Assembly: GCF_000209655.1 (NCBI RefSeq)
Contig: NC_015458.1
Span: forward strand, 1,674,001 to 1,738,000
Direction: 5' to 3'
Length of the DNA: 64,000 nt
From: Pusillimonas sp. T7-7
GTDB lineage: Bacteria; Pseudomonadota; Gammaproteobacteria; Burkholderiales; Burkholderiaceae_B
Of this stretch, positions 62,143-64,000 are shown piece by piece. The notes under the pieces were generated by a model that was given only the letters and a program-made list of their open reading frames with translations, had not been told where the DNA came from and did no database searches. Numbering within the stretch: the first letter of the stretch is position 1; each line of letters begins with the position of its first letter. The position numbers and the translations under genes are program-made.

Positions 62143-63267
62143 ATGCCTATTATTGAGTCCGTCCAAGTCTGCGCCGCAGTCATCCCTTTGGACCAGATCA
62201 CATCATTCTCAAATCGTACCGTCAGCGCCCGTCACTACGGACTGGTCAAAGTCAGATCAACCGACGGCGTCGAAGGCATAGGCTTTTGCTATATCGGCAG
62301 CGATGGCGGACCTATCTTCACTGCGGCGGTCGAACACCTGCTTGCCAAAGTATTGATTGGCAAAGACGCCTACGGTGTCGAAGGCCTTTGGCAAGCCATG
62401 TATCAAGAGGCCTTGCTGCAAGGCCGCCAGGGCACAGTTATGCGCGCGATCAGCGCGCTGGACATCGCATTATGGGACTTGAACGCCAAAACACAGAAGC
62501 TGCCCCTGCATAAATATCTGGGCGCCTTTGAGCTGGAAAGCGTACCCGCTTACGCCAGCGGCGGCTACTATCTGGACGGCAAGACGCCCGAGAAGCTGGG
62601 TGAGGAAATGGCCAGCTATGTAGACCTGGGCTTTCATGCCGTCAAAATGAAAACCGGCAGACACTCGCCCAAAGAAGAAGAAGCCCGCTTGAAAGCCGCA
62701 CGCGACGCGATTGGTCCCGATGTAGAGTTGATGGTCGACTGCAATAACGCCTGGCAAGACGTGACCCAGGCCATGCAGTACATTCGCCGCTTTGAACAGT
62801 ACGAACCCTATTTCATAGAAGAGCCTTTCAGCCCCGACGACATCGACAGCCACTCCAAGCTGGCCCGCCTTACCCACCTGCCCATAGCCACGGCAGAAAT
62901 CGGGTATGGCCGCTGGTATCACAAAGAACTGCTCGACAAGCAAGCCGCCAGCATTCTTCAAACCGACGCCGCGGTTTGCGGCGGCATTACTGAATGGAAA
63001 CGGATCGCTGCCACGGCGGCAAGCTACGGCGTTGTGGTGTGCCCCCACTGGTTCCACGATCTGCACGCGCCCCTGGTGGCTGCCACACCCAACGCCCGCT
63101 ATGTCGAATTCTTCTGGGACGACCAGGTATTGAATTTCCGCCGCCTGCTCGATCGTCAACTATCGCAAAAAAACGGCCGTGTCATCCTGCATCAAACACC
63201 CGGCCTGGGCTTCGGCTTCGACGAGGCGGCTGTGTCCAGATACGGACGCTGGGCCAGCATCCGCTGA
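62143..63267 (+). CDS. Enolase-superfamily enzyme (mandelate racemase/muconate lactonizing type)
   Basis: The 374-residue protein has the superfamily barrel: KxK at K168-K170 (HAVKMKTGR), metal ligands D199 (MVDCNNAW), E226 (FIEEPF) and E252 (TAEIG), and a D275/H302 pair (QTDAAVCGG, CPHWFHDLHAPL) for general acid/base chemistry. This is the mandelate-racemase-type set, so it abstracts a proton next to a carboxylate to racemise or dehydrate. Next to a DapA-family lyase, acid-sugar dehydration is likely. The exact substrate is unknown. Confidence 0.92.
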   Translation: MPIIESVQVCAAVIPLDQITSFSNRTVSARHYGLVKVRSTDGVEGIGFCYIGSDGGPIFTAAVEHLLAKVLIGKDAYGVEGLWQAMYQEALLQGRQGTVMRAISALDIALWDLNAKTQKLPLHKYLGAFELESVPAYASGGYYLDGKTPEKLGEEMASYVDLGFHAVKMKTGRHSPKEEEARLKAARDAIGPDVELMVDCNNAWQDVTQAMQYIRRFEQYEPYFIEEPFSPDDIDSHSKLARLTHLPIATAEIGYGRWYHKELLDKQAASILQTDAAVCGGITEWKRIAATAASYGVVVCPHWFHDLHAPLVAATPNARYVEFFWDDQVLNFRRLLDRQLSQKNGRVILHQTPGLGFGFDEAAVSRYGRWASIR

Positions 63268-63311
63268 TTCTCGCTGCACACCCGCCAGCAAACATTTTTC
63301 AAGGATAACCC

Positions 63312-64000
63312 ATGACTGAGCAAACAGCTCTGACCGGCGTATTTTCCCCGGTGCTCACACCGTTTTCCACAGATTACAAGCCGCACATACCGCGCTATAT
63401 CGAGCACTGCCGCAATCTATTGTTGCAAGGCGTCGGACTGGCGATATTTGGCACCAATTCCGAAGCCAACTCACTGGGCATGGCTGAAAAGCGCCAGTTA
63501 CTCGACGCTTTGCTGCAAGACGGCCTGCCAGCGGGCCGCATGATGCCTGGAACCGGAGCATGCTCTGTATCGGAAAGCATTGAAATGACCCGCCACGCCG
63601 TCACATCGGGATGCGCGGGCGTACTCATGCTGCCGCCCTTTTACTACAAAGGCGTCAGCGACGAAGGCCTGTTCAGGCATTTTGCGCAGGTTATCGAAGG
63701 AGTAGGCGACAGCCGCCTGCGGCTGTATCTGTACCACATCCCACCCGTCAGCCAAGTAGGCATCAGCCATACGCTCATCGAGCGTCTGCTTGAAGCCTAT
63801 CCCGGTATCGTCGCCGGCCTGAAAGACAGCGGCGGTGATTGGAGCAATACCGAATCGCTGATCCGCACTTTCCAGCCAGAAGGCTTTCAGGTCTTTGCCG
63901 GTACGGAGACCGTTTTACTCAACACCCTGAAAGCGGGCGGTGCCGGCTGCATTACCGCCACCGCCAACGTCAATGCGGCGCCGATCATGCAGCTTTATCG
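63312..64000 (+). CDS. DapA-family (dihydrodipicolinate synthase-like) lyase, partial
   Basis: The gene runs off the right edge after 229 residues. The class I aldolase fold is visible: GVFSPVLTPFSTDYKPH at the start, GTNSEANSL near residue 48 in place of the GTTGE loop, the proton-relay Tyr141 in YLYHIPP, and the Schiff-base Lys171 in AGLKDSGGD. Catabolic members cleave or dehydrate 2-keto-3-deoxy sugar acids or related oxo acids. Following an enolase-superfamily gene by 44 bases, it probably acts on the product of that enzyme. It is not a lysine-biosynthesis DapA by context. Confidence 0.93.
   Translation, partial: MTEQTALTGVFSPVLTPFSTDYKPHIPRYIEHCRNLLLQGVGLAIFGTNSEANSLGMAEKRQLLDALLQDGLPAGRMMPGTGACSVSESIEMTRHAVTSGCAGVLMLPPFYYKGVSDEGLFRHFAQVIEGVGDSRLRLYLYHIPPVSQVGISHTLIERLLEAYPGIVAGLKDSGGDWSNTESLIRTFQPEGFQVFAGTETVLLNTLKAGGAGCITATANVNAAPIMQLY

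Overview
The window looks like a chromosomal segment of a betaproteobacterium of the Alcaligenaceae (Bordetella/Achromobacter/Pusillimonas-like). The basis is the gene order yebC-purD-hemF-nadD-rsfS-rlmH-maf, several orphan Bug-type receptors of tripartite tricarboxylate transporters, and generally GC-rich coding sequence. The genus assignment is inference from memory of family layouts; no search was run.

Layout. 1-11 kb is housekeeping: a HerA-like ATPase cut by the left edge, then yebC, purD, hemF, nadD, rsfS, rlmH, pyruvate kinase, Maf, a beta-carbonic anhydrase, two AI-2E-type permeases and tRNA-Thr(CGT). 11.4-22.2 kb is a first catabolic island. A leftward operon (serine-glyoxylate-type aminotransferase, TRAP transporter, crotonase, class III CoA-transferase, thioesterase) diverges from a GntR/FCD regulator and a 1002-residue FAD/Fe-S 2-hydroxyacid dehydrogenase. 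Two identical 14-base putative operators sit between the two arms. At 22.2-23.0 kb a queuosine-precursor transporter gene is preceded by a strong candidate preQ1-I riboswitch. 23.0-31.4 kb is a visibly AT-richer island: a second TRAP system, aldehyde and alcohol dehydrogenases, an Ldh2-family oxidoreductase, an RraA-family aldolase and a divergent LysR regulator. 31.5-34.4 kb holds a YncE-like lipoprotein with a candidate Fur box, a membrane protein and a 3-hydroxyacyl-CoA-dehydrogenase-family gene. 34.4-42.4 kb is a leftward livHMGF operon that also carries ALDH, SDR, zinc ADH and LivK genes. 42.6-44.0 kb has a YkgJ-type cysteine cluster protein and a YghU/YfcG-like GST.

44.0-55.4 kb is the most interesting part: an eleven-gene leftward operon headed by its own GntR regulator. 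It encodes a complete three-component Rieske oxygenase (FAD reductase, putidaredoxin-type ferredoxin, beta and alpha subunits), a 69-residue unknown protein, a D-2-hydroxyacid dehydrogenase, an IlvD/Edd dehydratase, an aldehyde dehydrogenase, a Bug receptor and a benzoylformate-decarboxylase-like ThDP enzyme. No dihydrodiol dehydrogenase or ring-cleavage enzyme is present. The set therefore suggests dihydroxylation, dehydration to a 2-oxo acid, decarboxylation and aldehyde oxidation, a chain-shortening route. The oxygenase also has an unusually tight H-x3-H iron motif.

55.6-64 kb is a divergent partner region: two Bug receptors, a RidA protein, a paralogous ThDP enzyme, a class III aminotransferase, a LysR regulator, an enolase-superfamily enzyme and a DapA-family lyase cut by the right edge. 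A shared palindrome (AATGAAGTTTCAT) lies in both divergent intergenic regions, at 55.47 and 62.03 kb, which suggests the two blocks belong to one regulon. No stretch over 300 bases lacks a gene. No rRNA, CRISPR, insertion sequence or phage gene was seen.
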